In this document: in pieces, positions 23,379-35,580 of the stretch
How positions within the stretch are numbered: position 1 is the stretch's first letter
How the letters are laid out: each line of letters opens with the position of its first letter
NCBI GenBank assembly: GCA_003952965.2
Contig: CM025854.1
Coordinates: 5,286,812 to 5,350,811 of the forward strand
Direction: 5' to 3'
Source of the DNA: Morella rubra
Lineage: Eukaryota > Streptophyta > Magnoliopsida > Fagales > Myricaceae
Length of the DNA stretch: 64,000 nt
The notes under the pieces: generated by a model
Told to the model about the DNA's origin: nothing
The model's database searches: none
The model's input: only the letters and a program-made list of their open reading frames with translations
Made by a program: the position numbers and the translations under genes

Positions 23379-26037
23379 ATCTTCCTTGATTGAGAACAGG
23401 TCTAGACTTGAAAATGCATTTCCAAAACCAAAAGTCAGAGCATTTGCGATCAGCCTATAGAAAATGCGATTGTATAAGATATTTAGCCTTCAAACTGTGG
23501 ACCCACAGCCGAGAGCTGGAAGTAGTCAACAACCATCCCATTTTAGATAGCAATGCCATATTGACATCACCCATTTGCCTAATACCAATACCTCCCAATG
23601 ATTTAGGTAAACAGATCTTATTCCAAGATTGGAGAGACAGATTATGCTGTTTCCCCTCCTTGTACCCCCACCAGAATTTGTCGTCCATATTCTTGCATAG
23701 AGATGCAGGAAGAAGAAAAGAGGACATACCATAGGTAGGAATGGCTGAGACCACTGCTTTAACGAGCATAGACCGGCCTGCTTGAGAAAGAAATTTAGCC
23801 TTCCAACCAGTTAGCTTACCATCAATACGATGCTGGATATGTTTAAATGCTTCAACTTTTGACGGAGGCATAATTAAAGGGAGGCCTAAATGGATAGATG
23901 AGGGCAACAATTTCTTAAAATGAAAAATATCCCGAATAGCCCTCTGAGTGCCGCATTGACTATTTTTAGTAATAAAAATCTCCGACTTCTGCTCATTTGG
24001 ATATTGGCCCGACCACATAAAGAAAAATCAATATATGATCACCTTTTCTCAAGCCACGAGAAGCAATGAAGAAACCAAACGGACTGCCATTAAGTAAAAG
24101 AGAATAGGAGACTGAAGAGAGACACACTTTAATCCAATTAATCCAGCACTGGCTGAAACCAAACATTTTGAGGGCTAAAAGAATAAGATTCCATTTCATT
24201 GATCATAAGCTTTAGACATATCTACCTTCGGAGCCATTTAACCCGTGGTCCCTTTTTGGAATTTAAGGCATGAAAAATCTCATGAGCCATAATAAAGTTT
24301 ATCTTGAATAAGCCGACCAAGTACAAAAGTAGATTGGTATTCTAAAATCACACGAGGCAAAAACTGCTTCAACCGAGTAGAAATAATTTTAGAAATAATT
24401 TTGTAACAGACATTGCAGAGGCTAGTAAGAGGAAAATGAGATACTAACTGTGGGTTTGCAAACTTCATAATGAGAACAAAAAATGTATGGTTTAAAGAAG
24501 GCAACATACGTCCTCTATTGAAAAAATCTTGAACAGTCTCAATAACAACCCGACCAACAATATAGTTATGTACTCAACACATAACTTTTTTAACTGGGTG
24601 TAAAGGGATTACCATTCAAAGTTTGTAGCTTGAGAGTACAAATTTTTTAAATTTGATAATTTAGAATACAAAATTGTTGTGAATAAAATTCAAAGGGAAT
24701 AAACCAGTTCTTCCTTGATTGAGAACAGGTCTAGACTTGAAAATGCATTTCCAAAACCAAAAGTCAGAGCATTTGCGATCAACCTATAGAAAATGCGATT
24801 GTAGAAGATATTTAGCCTTCAAACTGTGGACCCACAGCCGAGAGCTGGAAGTAGTCAACAACCATCCCATTTTAGATAGCAATGCCATATTGACTTCACC
24901 CATTTGCCTAATACCAATACCTCCCAATGATTTAGGTAAATAGATCTTATTCCAAGATTGGAGAGACAGATTATGCTGTTTCCCCTCCTTGTACCCCCAC
25001 CAGAATTTGTCGTCCATATTCTTGCATAGAGATGCAGGAAGAAGAAAAGAGGACATACCATAGGTAGGAATGGCTGAGACCACTGCTTTAACGAGCATAG
25101 ACCGGCCTGCTTGAGAAAGAAATTTAGCCTTCCAACCAGTTAGCTTACCATCAATACGACGCTGGATATGTTTAAATGCTTCAACTTTTGACGGAGGCAT
25201 AATTAAAGGGAGGCCTAAATGGATAGATGAGGGCAACAATTTCTTAAAATGAAAAATATCCCGAATAGCCCTCTGAGTGCCGCATTGACTATTTTTAGTA
25301 ATAAAAATCTCCGACTTCTGCTCATTTGGATATTGGCCCGACCACATAAAGAAAAATCAATATATGATCACCTTTTCTCAAGCCACGAGAAGCAATGAAG
25401 AAACCAAACGGACTGCCATTAAGTAAAAGAGAATAGGAGACTGAAGAGAGACACACTTTAATCCAATTAATCCAGCACTGGCTGAAACCAAACATTTTGA
25501 GGGCTAAAAGAATAAGATTCCATTTCATTGATCATAAGCTTTAGACATATCTACCTTCGGAGCCATTTAACCCGTGGTCCCTTTTTGGAATTTAAGGCAT
25601 GAAAAATCTCATGAGCCATAATAAAGTTTATCTTGAATAAGCCGACCAAGTACAAAAGTAGATTGGTATTCTAAAATCACACGAGGCAAAAACTGCTTTA
25701 ACCGAGTAGAAATAATTTTAGAAATAATTTTGTAACAGACATTGCAGAGGCTAGTAAGAGGAAAATGAGATACTAACTGTGGGTTTGCAAACTTCATAAT
25801 GAGAACAAAAAATGTATGGTTTAAAGAAGGCAACATACGTCCTCTATTGAAAAAATCTTGAACAGTCTCAATAACAACCCGACCAACAATATAGTTATGT
25901 ACTCAACACATAACTTTTTTAACTGGGTGTAAAGGGATTACCATTCAAAGTTTGTAGCTTGGGAGTACAAATTTTTTAAATTTGATAATTTAGAATACAA
26001 ATTGTTGGAAATAAAATCAAAAGGGAATAAAAACAGT
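23379..26037. repeat. 1329-bp tandem duplication of the LINE RT segment
   Basis: Unit 1 spans 23379-24707 and unit 2 spans 24708-26037, differing by roughly ten substitutions or small indels. Each contains the same RT fragment with the same internal deletion of the catalytic region and about 170 bp of unrelated AT-rich sequence upstream of it. The deletion therefore predates the duplication. Unit 2 ends against a long A run (about 26043-26064). Confidence 0.9.
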
Positions 26038-26229
26038 TAAAGGAAAAAAAAAAAAAAAAAAAAACATTGTATGCATGTGATCCACATTTTTATTTTGAAC
26101 TGATAGTAGTTTTGGATGTATAGTAAAAAGTGTTTGTTATTATCATCTCTAATTTGGTATTTGATGATGCAATGTGGTAATAATTCATAATTAAGTAAAA
26201 AGAAAAAAAAGTTTTTGGTGATGAGTTTT

Positions 26230-26755
26230 ATACGGTTTTCCATAAAGGTCATTGGACTTTTAAATTAAAAAATTCAGTCTTAATTTTTTACATTGTTTTC
26301 ATCATAGGTTATCGAGTTTTGAGCTCTTTAAAAAAATAAATCCTTTCAGTCAATTCTTCATCCAGTTTATTAACGACAAAAAGTCTATCTTCGTAGATTT
26401 TAAAATTTTAACCTTACTAAAACACAACCTAAAGTCAATTATTAATGTGACGTCGCTTTACTTATTGTCTTCTCTCGTTCCGACTTGAAAGACTCAAGCC
26501 TATCCTTCTTGCGTCCCTCCTCTCACGTTACGCATTGTTTCACTTATCAGGTTACGCACATAGGTAGCTAAAGTGGAATTTTCGTTGAGATTAACCCTTT
26601 GTCGTTGAAGGGCTACACGAAGAGCTTTTTTTTTTTTTTTTTTTTTAAGAGCCTAAATCTTATCGATTAAATTTTTAGTTTTAAAATCTAATGACTTATT
26701 ATGAAAAGTGAAAACGATGTAAAATTTAAGAAGCAAAGATGATTTTCCCTAATAA
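26230..26755. mobile_element. Probable MITE with imperfect inverted ends
   Basis: The left part (26280-26330, TTTACATTGTTTTCATCATA) and the right part read in reverse (about 26750-26690, TTTACATCGTTTTCACTTTT) are clearly related and continue for about 100 bp. The exact ends and target duplication are not resolved. The interior has a 22-bp T run near 26625-26646. Confidence 0.45.
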
Positions 26756-27391
26756 AAATATATATGTAACATTTTTTCTTAAATACTTGTTATTGGTCAT
26801 TGAACCGATCAAAATAGTCACATAATATATAATAGTTACAGTTAACCATATGAATATAAATAGGTTTATTGAATTTGGAAGGACAAGAGATAAATTTTCT
26901 TTATTATATTATCTAAATTATGGTGTAATTTGAAGAGATATAAGTATAACATGTGAATTTTATTGTCAAATTCATACAAATCTTTTAAAGATAATATTAA
27001 ATAATATAAGACTAATATTTTTTATAATTTTTTATTTATATTGTGTCCATATTTTTTTAAATTGTAATATACAATTCAGGTAAAAAATTATATATAATCT
27101 TAATTAATATTACACCGTATATTTTGGGATAATAAATTGCAGAAAATTGGGAGGGTATCGTAGGTTGAAGTTGAACAACACTCTCTCGTGACGATTTTTA
27201 ACGATATTGTTCAAATTTTGGAGCTGTAAAATTGGAAAACAATTTGAACTTTCCCGTAATTTTACCAACAAGATACCCCTTGCCGTTCTTCTAGGGTTTA
27301 TATACATCTGCCTTGTCATCGAAATCACAAGGATCATACTCGCACTCATAGCTCACGCTCGACATCCCCAACTGAGGCGAAAGAGAAGAGA
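26756..27391. other. AT-rich spacer and upstream region of the zinc-finger gene
   Basis: Very AT-rich to about 27110, then more balanced sequence directly before the ATG at 27392. The last 200 bp is the likely 5' leader; no TATA box or other site could be assigned with confidence. Confidence 0.4.
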
Positions 27392-30300
27392 ATGACCTCG
27401 AGAGACAAGGACCAAACGACACCGCACCACCAGCCTTTCCTCAGCAGCCTCGTTGTCCGTCCCTCCGTCAGCGATGGAGGAGGCGCCGGAGGCGCCGACG
27501 GTGGCGGTGGAGGCCGTGTCAGCGATTACGAGCCTGGAGAGGTACGCCGCGAGCCTCCTCCGTATTCTCGCGATCGATTTTCTGATGAGCCTGGTTCGTC
27601 TCTTTCTCACCGTCTCGTCGTTTTTATTTTTGAAGTTTTCGTACTGTTTGACTCTTCTCTTTTCGGTGTCGAAATAGATTGTATAGTTGTTAGGTTTGAA
27701 TCATTTTCTTATTGAATGTCACAGTTCAAATAAGGAGAATATGTCTGTCTGTTTTTAATTTGAAGGAGCCAACCAAGACTAATAGTAATTACGCTTTTTT
27801 GAGTTGGATTGGGTTTTGAATTGGCTTCTCCAATCTGCTTTTTGTGACGAGTATTATTAACCCTGAGATAGATAATTGTTTGGTTGATGCGATAGGAACC
27901 CAAAGATGGGGAGCAATTGTTATTCTGTATTTGAAATATTTGGCGGTATTGATGATATTGTTGTTCGTAATAGCCTTTTCATTGCTCTGTTTTACATTCA
28001 ATGATGCCCATTTGGAGGAAGATTTTGTAGCTTCAAATGTTCCAATGGAGCAATTAAATTCTTTTGGAATGAGCAGGTCGGCATGTGTAAATGAGCACAT
28101 AGCTTAGGTGATGACTTTTGTACAAGGAACAGTATTATAGATTTAGGTGCCTCAGAAATTAATGATCAGCCGCAGTGATTGATCTCCGTATACAGTGGAC
28201 TCTTTTAACATTGTGTGTTTCTTATACAATTTGTGTGGGAGATGGACTACTTCGATCTCCATATCCAACTATCTTTCTCATTCTCTCTCATTTTGCACAT
28301 GATTAAGTTATATAAATAAGATCTATTTGCCAATAAATGGTAATTATCGTGTTGATATTTTTTGCTATATGGTGACTATCTTTGCCAGTGGGCTCTGCCG
28401 TCAAAGGATGGCCGGATGAGTATGTCTAGGCATCAAATTAATGGTTTTTTTAAAACCTGTTCACAATTCCTTATGTTGCATGTCAAGCATGTGGATCTAC
28501 TAGCACTTATAGAGTTTCAAACTGTGAATAAGTTTCTCTATTATGTATTACAGCTCTGAATGTTGCCTACAAGCACCTGGGCCTTGAGGAAGGCATGTTG
28601 GTGTGAGTGCTGTCTTGGATCAGGGTCTGGGGGGAATGTGTTTTTCTATTAGAACTAGATATGTTTGTGGTACATGCTGTTGGTGGAGATAGTTATTATG
28701 TTTGAATTTATGGGTTGCGGCACCACCAAAAATAAGGGTCTGAGTTCCATTTGTTGCGAGTCATGGTCATGAGTATTGGAACAGGTATCCGTGGGAATGA
28801 AGCCAATTGGTTGGGTTCAAATATATAATCTCTAATCGTGAATACCAAACCTTTTTCATGAAAAATTTGCGAGGATCCAACATGGCCATATGACTTGATA
28901 AAGCATCTGAAAACTGCACCGTCATTGAGCATTACAGTGATGGTGTCTCTAGTTGGTGTTCAACTTGAAGAAGTATACAAGAAAGAGCTGTAGAAGGGCT
29001 TGTCTACTGCAAGAATTTCAGTGTGGTAAAATGTTACTGAATCTACCATTGGGGGGGAAGCTGAGATTGTGTTCTGGAAGCTGATTTTGACTGGTGAACA
29101 TTGAGCTTTGTTGTTGTTGGGTTGTATGGGTTTCTTTCAAACGTGGAAATGTATATTTCTGTACTTCCTTCTTACTAATAGATGCTAGCGGCTTTTTTGC
29201 GGGACATTTGGACTTGGGTTATTCTTGTGAGGAATGCTGTTTCTTAGTCAGGGTCTTCAGTTTTTTAGTTCTTCCCCTTGCTTGGTGAAATAGGTGTGAG
29301 TCAGGTTGTTTGTTAGTAGCCATTAAGAGATCATAATTTTTGGAGTTGTTACAGTGGAGGATATTGCATGGAAGTTTGGGACCTTCTATTAGAGTGTTAC
29401 TCCTTAGTGTCTGCTGAACTTCTGTAGGTTTTATGATCACATTTCTGATGGTACAGAAACGGCTACAAGTCTTCAAAACTTGGATTGGTGTTTTTTTCTG
29501 AGTGATCCCTTCCCTTTCATACTTCTATTGTTTAAGTTGTAGACGGGTGGTCAATGGCAGACAATAACAGCAATTCTGGGATTTGACATGTCTTTATGGC
29601 TTCGCCACCTTTTCTTGATTTGGGGCACTATTGTCTCTGGTTGGTGGAAATCTTTGAAGTGGATGTCACTTTTAACTCACATTTGGGGCGGATGGCAGGA
29701 TGCTGAGATGGTGGTTATTAAAAAGAAGCAAACAAAGTTGGTAGTGAGTTAGTTATTGAGTATCTGGATGCTTGCTTTTTGGTGGGTGCTCTTTTGATGG
29801 TAGGTTTCCTGGGGGCTTGCTCTACTGCTCGTACAGCTCATTTTTCATGGTGTGATTCAACTGTGAGGTTTTGGAACAAGGTTTTCTGGAGATATTCCCG
29901 TCAGCGGTGGATTAGTATTTTCTAGGCATGCATCCACCTTCTCTATCTGCAGGCTGTAGATATGGATGAAGTTCTCTTATGGCGCTGTATTAAGTTATGG
30001 TTGCACCATATCTATGAATTTTGGGGTTGATTTCAGATGTTTAGTTTTTAAAGAAATTTTATGTATCAAGTAGGTAAGGGTTCATGGGGTAATGGATGTG
30101 GCTTTTGTGGATAGTAATACTGGATCGTTTTCTTTTCGAAGGCTATGAGTGGTAACCGTACCTGGCGAGTATCAGCAAACTGTTCTTTGACTTGTTATTG
30201 CTTTAGTTACATTCACTGGTAGGGGACTGTTTGGGAAGTAATGACAAGGGTGGTATCATGTGAACTTACTACTCTTTCACGTAGAGTTTTGTATTCTGCT

Positions 30301-30786
30301 ACTAATGGCAAGGAGATGCCTCGAGCATGGTGACTGTCCTTGCAAACTTTGTTGAATAGCCATTTAGCAGTTTCATGGCCACAGTCGTTCAGCTATCATA
30401 AGTGTACTTTTACTCTCTCCTTTGCCCCTTCTCTGGTTGGGGGTTCCTTATATCTATACTGCACTGGCTTTTCTTTTTCCAGGATATAGAATTCGAGCAG
30501 TTTCTGGTTCTCCCGTACGCCATAGAGGGGCAGATCATCGTTACAGTTCTAATTTGAACCATTCAGGTGGCCCGCTGCGCAGCCGTGAATTTGGTGGTGG
30601 GAGAGATCCTAGTAGATATCGAGACTCTTCGCCCCCTTATGGTCGTGGAAGGGGAGGTGGCAGGCCATTTAGCAGAGCTTTGGATGGGCCTGGGTTTGGT
30701 CCTGGGCTGTTCAGAGGTGAAGGTATGAGTAGAAATAATCCAAATGTGCAACCAAGGGAAGGAGATTGGTATTGCCCAGATCCTGC
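27392..30786 (+). CDS. RanBP2-type zinc-finger / glycine-arginine-rich RNA-binding protein, 5' part
   Basis: Exon 1 (27392-27593) starts MTSRDKDQTT and includes SSLVVRPSVSDG, a glycine tract and DYEPGEV; the donor is CCTG|gttcgt. After a 2.9-kb intron, exon 2 (30483-30786) joins in phase (G-YRIRAVSGSP) and encodes an R/G/S-rich region (GRGRGGGRPFSRA) ending with EGDWYCPDPA at a gtaagt donor. GDWYCP is the start of a RanBP2/NZF zinc finger; the rest should lie in the next exon but the sequence runs into the N gap. From memory, Arabidopsis At4g28990, next to CDKF;1 (At4g28980), is of this type, which would be microsynteny. These proteins are thought to bind RNA in the nucleus. The 3' part is not seen. 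Confidence 0.75.
27594..30482 (+). other. Large intron 1 of the zinc-finger gene
   Basis: 2.9 kb between GT (27594) and AG (30482). No transposon domain, tRNA or nested gene is recognised; the short open frames inside look random. Confidence 0.55.
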
Positions 30787-30864
30787 GTAAGTCCATATCT
30801 TGTCCTTCAAATTTCAAATAACTGTTTTCCTTGATTTCAGAATTGTGTATTATCACGTATTGCT

Positions 30865-30965
30865 NNNNNNNNNNNNNNNNNNNNNNNNNNNNNNNNNNNN
30901 NNNNNNNNNNNNNNNNNNNNNNNNNNNNNNNNNNNNNNNNNNNNNNNNNNNNNNNNNNNNNNNNN
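30865..30965. other. Assembly gap (101 N)
   Basis: A run of 101 Ns. It separates the 5' exons of the plus-strand zinc-finger gene from the decayed 3' end of a minus-strand ALDH gene. Neither gene has its missing end on the other side, so the true gap is probably large. Confidence 0.98.
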
Positions 30966-33900
30966 GTTAGGCCGATAAATCCCTTATTACCACAAGCGTT
31001 TCCACCTTTCGTCTAGGCGTGGCTCCCTCTTCTCTTCCTTATGGTTCAATGTAGGAAAGATTCTTTCAAACTGCTAATTCTTGTCCACTGCAAGTCAAAG
31101 AGAGTTGCTATTATTCACTGGATAGTTGCTTGGTTAATCTCGGTAATTTTGCTGTCTAAACTTTTCGTAATATTTACCTTGGGTCCTATGTTGGTATTTT
31201 AGGATCAAAAGGATCCCCCACCACCCATGCTTTTGCCTTCTCACTAATTTTTCACGAGTTCGTCATATATCCCTTCTTGAACATAACACGAGAACTTGCA
31301 CGCATAATTTCTCCCTGAAAAAGAACCACGGGGACAAAATATACCATAAATATTTAAAGCCTTCCTTTTTTTTTTTTTTAGCCAAATTAAATTAATCAGC
31401 TTTTCTGGAATATTGGAAATTTATTAGAACAAATATATATTTTTTTTAAACAAAAGCAAAATATAAAAGCAATTTCACCTTGTTAAATAGGATGCCCATG
31501 AGAGCTAGCTCAGCAGCCATATCTATATCGGCATCATCAAAGATGATCAGGGGTGACTTGCCTCCTAACTCAAGTGAAACCACTTTCAAATTGCTTGCTG
31601 CTGCGGCCTGCATTACCTTCCGTCCAACTTCTGGAGACCCTGTGAAACTGACCTGAGAAAGATACGATGCATATAGACTATTAAAGAGTATATTTGGTGA
31701 GTTTCCTCGAAATGGAAAAGGTAAAGGTTGTCAAGTCAGCGACTCAGCAGCACACTAAAATCCCAATTGTATAATTGTATTACCGCATCGATGTCCATGT
31801 GAGAGCTAACAGCAGCCCCAGCCGTGGGTCCGAATCCGGTTACTATATTGAGCACTCCATCAGGGATACCAGCCTTGAAAATCAAACAAGGAAAGGGTCA
31901 GAGAAGAGCAAGCACTCCGTTGGACCTTTTGAAAGCCGAAAGAGGCCCTTTATCAACCATATGATTGGGATTTTAATCATCCATCCGCGCGTATGATCCA
32001 AACTAACTTACCAGTTTTGCGAGATGACCATAATAGAGAGCAGAGAGAGGAGTTTGCTCAGCGGGCTTGACGACCATAGTGCACCCTGCGGCCAAAGCGG
32101 GGCTAACCTTCGCGAAGAACAAGGTCGTAGGGAAGTTCCAGGGGATGATGTGCCCCACGACACCGATAGGCTCCCGCAACGTGTATCCGAAGCCGCACGA
32201 CACTTTAAGTACCTCTCCGTGAATTTTATCAGCTGCACCTGCATAGTAACGGAGGGTATTTGCTGCGTTAGGAATGTCCACGGCCTTGCCAAAACCGAAC
32301 AGTTTCCCAGCGTCAATTGTATCCAAGGCAGCCAATTCTTCAACATTCTCGTCAATCAAGTCTGCGAATTTCATCATTATCCTTCCTCTTTCCTACAAAA
32401 ATTAAGAGCCCCGCCATAAGGGTGGAGAAAAAATTTACTTCAGTTCTTGGAAACTTTTTGTCCAATGGATAATCAAAGAGAGGGTTAGACAAGAATTATA
32501 TAATAATCTTTCTCAATCAAGCTATGCTGTGTGTTTTGCCTCTAAAATTTATGCTTGACTTGGTTAATTACAGTATCCATAATCCTTAAACCATTTAAAT
32601 TGACAATCAGCAACCAAGGAAGAACAAGAAGGATCAAAATTTTACTATATTTAATATGAATATATGTTAGGTAGAAATATTAATGTGGAGCACTGGGTAC
32701 GTATATTCAAACAAAATTTGAAGACTGGAGTTATATGGAACTTTGACCCATCGATGTCCTATAATAACTCCCGAAATCTCATGGAAAAGCTACCTCACGA
32801 AGTCTTTTCAAGAGGTACAAATCAGAAGAATTTATTTATTCTTTTGTGAAGAACATGACTTATTGAACTTGACTATATATGAAACTAACAAAACTCGTCA
32901 AAATTCATCATATGTATTCTTTCCTATCAAGACCATATTTAATATCTCTGTTCTGCAAGTTGAGAATTAGAATCTGACTTTTTTCCCATACTAAAAATGA
33001 CCACGCCACTTTGTTTTTTTTTTTTTTTCTTTTTTGCAGCAAGCAAGCTATATAAATATAATTATTTTAGGGTGCATCATCCGAGAATTTCGCAATTAAA
33101 CTAGAGTGCATAATTTGTCTGCCAGCATGAGGCTTTCTGTCACCTTGTCGTGCATGCAGTTTGAATTTTCCAATGTATGAAACTATATTATTTCAAGGGG
33201 TATGTCAGTATACCACTTGAGTTTCATTAAACCATATGAGCTGGGTTGCCTCCCGAGAAACAATTTTTTGACTCGGTATTAAAGAATATTAATATTATTT
33301 ATAGCTTACTTAATGGTTTCAAATTTTTAGTCTTTAGTGCAGGATGAAAACCTAAAGTAGGGAGAGTTCTAATTACGTACGACGAATAATTAAGCTAATA
33401 AGTCAATTACCAATTACCAATCACAGGGACAAACATGGGGTGGAGAATACGTACAGAGCCGGGCAAGCGAGGCCATGGACCATGGTCGAAAGCCTGACGA
33501 GCAGCCTGCACAGCCAAATCAACGTCTTCCTTATCTCCTTCTGCAATCCTCGCTATAACATCTCCTGTTCTTGGATCTATAGTCTCGAACGTTTTCCCTG
33601 TCATAATTTTGGTTTTTTGTGGAGATCCACCCGTTATTATTTATGATTTATCAAAAACAAAAAATGCAAGTTGTACTACCCACGCGTAAACAGTGAGGGC
33701 AAAAAGTTGAAAAGTAGCCTTGATGAATGCATTGCCCCATGCAGCCGCCAACAAGTGGATACATGGCGCTTTTCAAATTTCAAGCATTTATAGAATCAAA
33801 ACAACATCACCGAGACGGCATGCACCACCCAACGAATTGTTTCCCACCGACATAATTTTTTTTTAAAGTAGAAGTGAAAACACAATTAATTTCATTAAAT

Positions 33901-34844
33901 AATTAAAACAGACACCTAGAGACAGAGTTGACTTAATCCTTTGAGTTATCTAACACGCATATGAATACATGATCCCTATATCTCTTTGTAGACCAACAAC
34001 AGCCTCGTTAGAACTTAGAAGTTTTTGCCAGCTTCTTCGTTTTTCTCTCCTTTTTTTTTGTGGGAGGAGACCGACAGGCCTGGAAGTTGGGACCGGCCGC
34101 AAAGAAATAAAAAAAAAATAAGCGTGAGAAGGAAATGAACGATACGCAAAAACATGACGGTGACCCTGAACTTCGACGATGAATAAACGAATAAAGATGA
34201 CTGTAAATTGGAAGGAAACGAACAAAATGCAATAACTATAACAGTGAGGCGGTGGACAGAATTTTCAGTAACTAGGTGAGAAATAGGCGAAGAAAGGCCG
34301 TAAATGGATAGAGAGAGTTTTTTACGCCTTCGGTTATTCTTTGTCGCTCTTCTTTTCTCCATTAACTGCGTAGCAATTTTCGAGAACCTTTGGGTCGGCC
34401 ATAGACATGGGAAGCTTCTCCTACATCATGCATAACTTTAAAAAGAAAAAAATTTCCTCCCCCCCCCCCCCCCCCGCCACCCCCCCCCCCCCCCCCCCCC
34501 CCGATGCGCCTTCTTTACGCCTCATAATCCTCCCTAGGAAAAAAGGTCGAGGCGTAGTGTCAATATAGATGAACAAGATGATTTTTGTTTGGTTCTTTCT
34601 TTTTGGTTTTGGTCTAAACTGCTTTTCATTGGTGGTAACAGCTTAAATCAAAGGTACAGGCCGGTGGTAGAAAAGGGGACTGAAAATGTAAAATAAGAAG
34701 GAAACGGGACAGAGAGATCTAAAGATCAGTGGAAAATTAACCTGAAACTGAATCAACAAATTCTCCGTTGATGAACAGCTTTGTGAACTTAATGGCCGGA
34801 ATCTTGACAGAAGAGGCCACGCTGTCATCGCAATGACTCCCCAT
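30966..34844 (-). pseudogene. ALDH2C4: ALDH2C4-like aldehyde dehydrogenase, copy A (exons 1-5 intact, 6-7 decayed)
   Basis: ALDH2C4 (REF1 in Arabidopsis) oxidises sinapaldehyde and coniferaldehyde in the cytosol. Exons: 34844-34742 (start MGSHCDDSVASS, then IKFTKLFINGEF), 33597-33455 ([20 protein letters not shown]), 32392-32012 ([34 protein letters not shown]), 31873-31784 ([19 protein letters not shown]), 31652-31479 ([21 protein letters not shown] with the general-base Glu). All junctions are GT/AG and in phase (297 codons). Exon 6 (about 31314-31200) reads GEIMRASSR where the family has GEICVASSR, so the catalytic Cys is lost, and it then hits stops. Exon 7 (about 31065-30966) is recognisable only as QFERI and GNKGF fragments. 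The rest is lost in the gap. The substitutions look like genuine old decay, unlike the deletion-only noise elsewhere. Confidence 0.85.
34459..34502. repeat. Poly-C tract (C17-GCCA-C23) in ALDH copy A intron 1
   Basis: Seventeen Cs, GCCA, then twenty-three Cs. On the transcribed (minus) strand this is a G-only tract. The length in the assembly is unreliable. Confidence 0.9.
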
Positions 34845-35417
34845 CTCTCTCTCTTTCTCTTACCCTCTACGACTGTAAATTATAAGCTGCTCCTCACGTG
34901 TCGTGTTCTTAGTTATCTGCGCAATGTTCCTACACACTATCCCAATCCCAATATATATAGGCACCTAGGCGGTATATATATACCAAAATACAGTAACAGG
35001 AATACGTATAGTGCATTAGTAACATTTCAAGTGGTATATGGGACTTCTTAACGAATCGGACGTAAGGGAAGGGCCCATTTTGGCACTATTGTTATTGGTC
35101 TACCACATGGTTTTACTAGGCTCTGATTGAACCACAAGTTGGTACACTTGCACATCCATCGTTAATCAAATATTTTCCTTTTTTAAGTCATTTTAAAATC
35201 GTAACCCAATATCAATTAATTAGAGGGCATTAAAGATGATGATGCCAAAGTTGAAAGGGTAGTTAGTTTTTTTTTTTTTTTTTTTATTTTCTCTTTCTTC
35301 CAAATTGTCAACAGACTAGAATTAATAATTATTTATGTACACGCAAATGGCGGCGGTCTAGATATGTCTAATCAAAGAGTTGACTGATCATTTAAAACTC
35401 CAAATGAGAAAGCAGTG

Positions 35418-35580
35418 CATTTGAAAAATATTCAAGCTTCATATATGCTGTCGAAACACTTACGTTTTCCTTTTCTGTGATTATAGGATAAAGCACGTCG
35501 CATTTGAAAAATATTCAAGCTTCATATATGCTGTCGACAACACTGACGTTTTCTTTTTCTGTGATTATTGTAGGATATAT
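35418..35580. repeat. Tandem duplication, two copies of about 85 bp
   Basis: Both copies contain GCATTTGAAAAATATTCAAG, CTTCATATATGCTGTCGA and TCTGTGATTAT with a few small differences between them. Confidence 0.8.

Larger units (their letters stand above)
19492..24560 (-). mobile_element. Decayed L1-type LINE (RT, zinc-binding and RNase H domains)
   Basis: Read on the minus strand from about 24560: an RT N-terminal block (LTSLCNVCYKIISKIIS, RLKQFLP), LLNGSPFGFF with SRGLRKGD, then an abrupt jump to KSEIFITKNS, so the fingers/palm stretch that should hold the FADD catalytic motif is missing. Next come SQAGRSMLVKAVVSAIPTY (about 23810-23740), the zf-RVT domain (23328-22819: KKLWSLNMHERFKFLLWNM, CPFCDSAEETFHHLL) and an RNase H-like stretch (22587-22369). 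The RNase H end (DANDVAHSVAAWSAAHSFSG, near 19730-19660) lies on the other side of the Copia insertion. The 3' end shows a T run at 19492-19502 (the poly-A tail). Frameshifts and stops abound, so it is not mobile. Confidence 0.8.

Noticed and set aside
30966-31070. Possible continuation of the RanBP2 zinc-finger gene right of the gap (frame RPINPLLPQAFPPF)
   Set aside because: The opposite strand aligns with ALDH exon 7 (QFERI, then GNKGF) and fits the order of the other ALDH exons.
31797-31830. Stretch resembling a tRNA T-arm (GGGTCCGAATCC)
   Set aside because: It lies inside ALDH exon 4 coding sequence and no cloverleaf can be formed around it.
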